A DNA stretch of 53,879 nucleotides, taken from Bacteroides sp. An322 (GTDB lineage: Bacteria > Bacteroidota > Bacteroidia > Bacteroidales > Bacteroidaceae). A program made the position numbers and the translations under genes. The notes under the pieces were generated by a model that was given only the letters and a program-made list of their open reading frames with translations, had not been told where the DNA came from and did not search any database. Numbering within the stretch: position 1 is the stretch's first letter; each line of letters opens with the position of its first letter. This document shows positions 52,567 through 53,879 of this stretch, in pieces. The DNA lies in contig NZ_NFIN01000023.1 of assembly GCF_002161765.1 (NCBI RefSeq), positions 1 through 53,879 on the forward strand, given 5' to 3'.

Positions 52567-52755
52567 TTACTTTTTCAATTGTTGAATGATTCCTGCAGCA
52601 TTTGGAATGAGTCCTTTGCTACCCAAGTTTTTTAGAAGCTCTATCACTTTAGCCTTTTCTTCGGGGGAAAGGCTATTGTACCATTTAGCTAATGCCGCAA
52701 TTCCTAAAGCAATAAGTTTCAGAATTTTTGTTGTAGAAATAGAATTGACTGCCAT
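52567..52755 (-). CDS. small hydrophobic peptide, paralogue of the 52.9-kb gene
   Basis: A 62-residue peptide starting M-A-V-N-S-I-S-T-T-K-I-L-K-L-I with a strongly hydrophobic helix (about 10-24), then K-W-Y-N-S-L-S-P-E-E-K-A-K-V-I-E-L-L-K-N-L-G and a short tail. The layout (T-x-K-I/V-L, W or Y, S-x-E-x, L-K-x-L-G) matches the 57-residue peptide encoded at 52914, so these are paralogues. It lacks a signal peptide. Function unknown; it could be a membrane-active peptide. Confidence 0.7.
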   Translation of the reverse strand: MAVNSISTTKILKLIALGIAALAKWYNSLSPEEKAKVIELLKNLGSKGLIPNAAGIIQQLKK

Positions 52756-52913
52756 AATTTATTCTTTATTAAATACACTGTTTTTTTACTTGTTTTTTCA
52801 AATTCCTTCCTCTTTTTCCACAGAAATCCTACATTCTAAATATGTATAGACATTTCATCAAATAGAATTATTTATAGGAAAAGAAGAATGATGTATAGTA
52901 ATATTCAACAATT

Positions 52914-53087
52914 CTATAGGCTTTTCAAATATTTCAGTAGAGCACTAAATCCGGCTAATCCTCCTAAAATCTTCAGAATTTTTTCTCTTTGTTCAGGAGT
53001 AGACTGCTTATACATTTCTACAATGGCATCCCAGCCATTTTTTGCCATTTCCAATACTTTGGTAGGTGTTATTGCTACATTATTCAT
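52914..53087 (-). CDS. 57-residue small hydrophobic peptide
   Basis: This short frame is supported by its broken copy 390 bp away. It begins M-N-N-V-A-I-T-P-T-K-V-L-E-M-A, continues N-G-W-D-A-I-V-E-M-Y-K-Q-S-T-P-E-Q-R-E-K and ends G-F-S-A-L-L-K-Y-L-K-S-L. The last third is an amphipathic or hydrophobic helix with a G-G-L-A-G segment. No signal peptide or cysteine is present. Function unknown. It lies 21 bp after the zinc-ribbon gene at 53109. Confidence 0.7.
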   Translation of the reverse strand: MNNVAITPTKVLEMAKNGWDAIVEMYKQSTPEQREKILKILGGLAGFSALLKYLKSL

Positions 53088-53108
53088 ATATCTAAATCTT
53101 TAAAACAT

Positions 53109-53315
53109 TTATTTCTTTTCTTCCATCCTCTCCCAAATCCCCCGATAAACCTCTTCCGTCAACTTCCCGAACAAGCTGACTGGCCGTGTGCGGATGCTTC
53201 CGCACTTCGGGCAGGGTTGAGGCATCGAATATGCAGTGGCGCAATACTCGATGTCGGGGGCTTTGAACTTCTCGCCACATCGGGTGCACTTGAACAGGCT
53301 TATTCCTCTGAACAT
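53109..53315 (-). CDS. small zinc-ribbon protein
   Basis: From the ATG at 53315 the protein has 68 residues: M-F-R-G-I-S-L-F-K-C-T-R-C-G-E-K-F-K-A, then C-A-T-A and P-K-C-G-S near residues 34-40. Cysteines in C-x2-C and C-x2-C arrangements form a rubredoxin-like zinc ribbon. The C-terminal half is basic and helical. The longer frame upstream is an arginine- and proline-rich shadow. It probably binds zinc and perhaps nucleic acid or protein. Confidence 0.8.
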   Translation of the reverse strand: MFRGISLFKCTRCGEKFKAPDIEYCATAYSMPQPCPKCGSIRTRPVSLFGKLTEEVYRGIWERMEEKK

Positions 53316-53350
53316 AGTTTTACTCCTTTTTATATAATAGGTAATAGGGG

Positions 53351-53623
53351 TTATAATGCAGGGGCGTGGGGGCCTTTGTTTGTGCTTTTGGGGTGGTTGA
53401 CGCACTGTCCGCCAACCATCACCATGATGTTGGGGAACTTCTTTCCACAATACTTGCAGGTGTATTCCTGCTTTTCGCTTCCTTCGTACAGCTTGTGACG
53501 ACCTTTGTTCGAGCCGTCGGGATGACGGGGGCACGTGGCGGAGGTGAGCTGGCGGACATCAGGGAATTTCTTTCCGCAATATTCGCAATAGTAGTGTTGT
53601 TTTTCTTTATCCGGTCGGTTCAT
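53351..53623 (-). CDS. two-ribbon zinc-finger protein with internal duplication
   Basis: The 90-residue protein (ATG at 53623) is two copies of the same unit: Y-C-E-Y-C-G-K-K-F-P-D-V with C-P-R-H-P, and Y-T-C-K-Y-C-G-K-K-F-P-N-I with C-V-N-H-P. Each has a C-x2-C and a later C-x2-H, so each could bind one zinc. The units are joined by the conserved S-N-K-G-R-H / T-N-K-G-P-H linker. Proteins of this type are common in Bacteroides; function unknown. It lies upstream of the single-ribbon gene. Confidence 0.8.
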   Translation of the reverse strand: MNRPDKEKQHYYCEYCGKKFPDVRQLTSATCPRHPDGSNKGRHKLYEGSEKQEYTCKYCGKKFPNIMVMVGGQCVNHPKSTNKGPHAPAL

Positions 53624-53842
53624 ATTGTTTCCTGTAAAAGATAAAACCGTGAGGACAATCATCAGTTGTAAAGTATGTGCACTCATAGTTGTTAGGGTTG
53701 CTTCATTTTTAAAGTTAGAGAAAATTCTTCAGAAACTGTTTTGAATTGATTTAAGAATAATGTTATAGGACTACATACAATTCAGAATCAGCCGGTCAAT
53801 TGGAAAAATGTTATATCTTTAAAGGTACCAAACAATAAAGTT

Positions 53843-53879
53843 ATGACACAGTATCCAACCGACCTGACTGAAAAACAGT
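53843..53879 (+). mobile_element. 5' end of an IS5-family transposase gene (cut by the window end)
   Basis: The ATG at 53843 opens M-T-Q-Y-P-T-D-L-T-E-K-Q and the frame continues past the window. Y-P-(T/S)-D-L-T-x-x-Q is the typical first motif of IS5-type transposases (DUF4096). The 219 bp before it carry no gene and probably include the left end of the element; I could not define its terminal repeat without the right end. Confidence 0.8.

Overview
The window is chromosomal DNA from a member of the Bacteroidales, most likely Bacteroides or Phocaeicola. The evidence is the Bacteroidetes promoter (a TAnnTTTG -7 box, with a TTTG -33 box 19 bp upstream where it could be checked), the lack of strong Shine-Dalgarno sites, a 1,189-residue NifJ, a SecA ending in a SEC-C zinc motif, and families typical of this order (DUF5723, DUF4105, AAA-ATPase/PD-(D/E)XK proteins, LytS-type kinases with TPR domains).

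Core blocks. 1-11.6 kb: tRNA-Asp, yqgE, a recR/membrane protein/GNAT cluster, a DNA-metabolism protein, an aldose epimerase, a LytS/LytTR two-component pair, a DUF5723 outer-membrane protein, a YfcE-like phosphoesterase, a lipoprotein and an AAA-ATPase/nuclease-like protein. 25.1-45.4 kb: nifJ, an ATPase, an ATP-grasp-like protein, then a long minus-strand envelope operon (coaX, outer-membrane barrel, TPR protein, lptC, CorC/CNNM transporter, PpiD/SurA chaperone), then DUF4105, a PafA-like protein and secA on the plus strand.

Accessory island 1 (about 11.7-25.1 kb) lies between an intact AAA-ATPase gene and the decayed remnant of a related one. Its left, mostly minus-strand half has a DIP1984/septicolysin-like protein, two proteins sharing an N-terminal domain, a stand-alone protein that resembles the C-terminal half of FtsZ including the T7 synergy loop, a fused protein joining both domain types, and a repeat gene broken by an in-frame TAG. 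Its right half is a tight plus-strand operon: WYL regulator, DEDDh exonuclease, two DUF262 (GmrSD-like) proteins, the first with an HNH/DUF1524-like C-terminus, and a metallophosphoesterase. I read this as a probable anti-phage operon.

Accessory island 2 (about 45.8 kb to the end) begins with a shrunken IS4-family element and is otherwise minus strand. It has a second WYL regulator downstream of an LHH/HNH nuclease gene and a possible immunity gene, a decayed Sel1-like gene, a Gly/Ala-rich membrane protein with a helical partner, a MORN-repeat protein, a family of about 60-residue hydrophobic peptides (two intact, one broken) and two zinc-ribbon proteins. The window ends inside the first codons of an IS5-type transposase.

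The islands appear linked by regulation. Three minus-strand promoters, two in island 1 and one in island 2, share GCAAAGT-N11-AGTGCCAAAWC followed by GCAY (plus-strand reading) at constant spacing. This is a candidate binding site for the paired WYL proteins or for a special promoter class. The most novel signals are the FtsZ C-half-like proteins, the WYL-exonuclease-dual DUF262 operon, this shared promoter element, and the LHH nuclease and hydrophobic-peptide modules of island 2.
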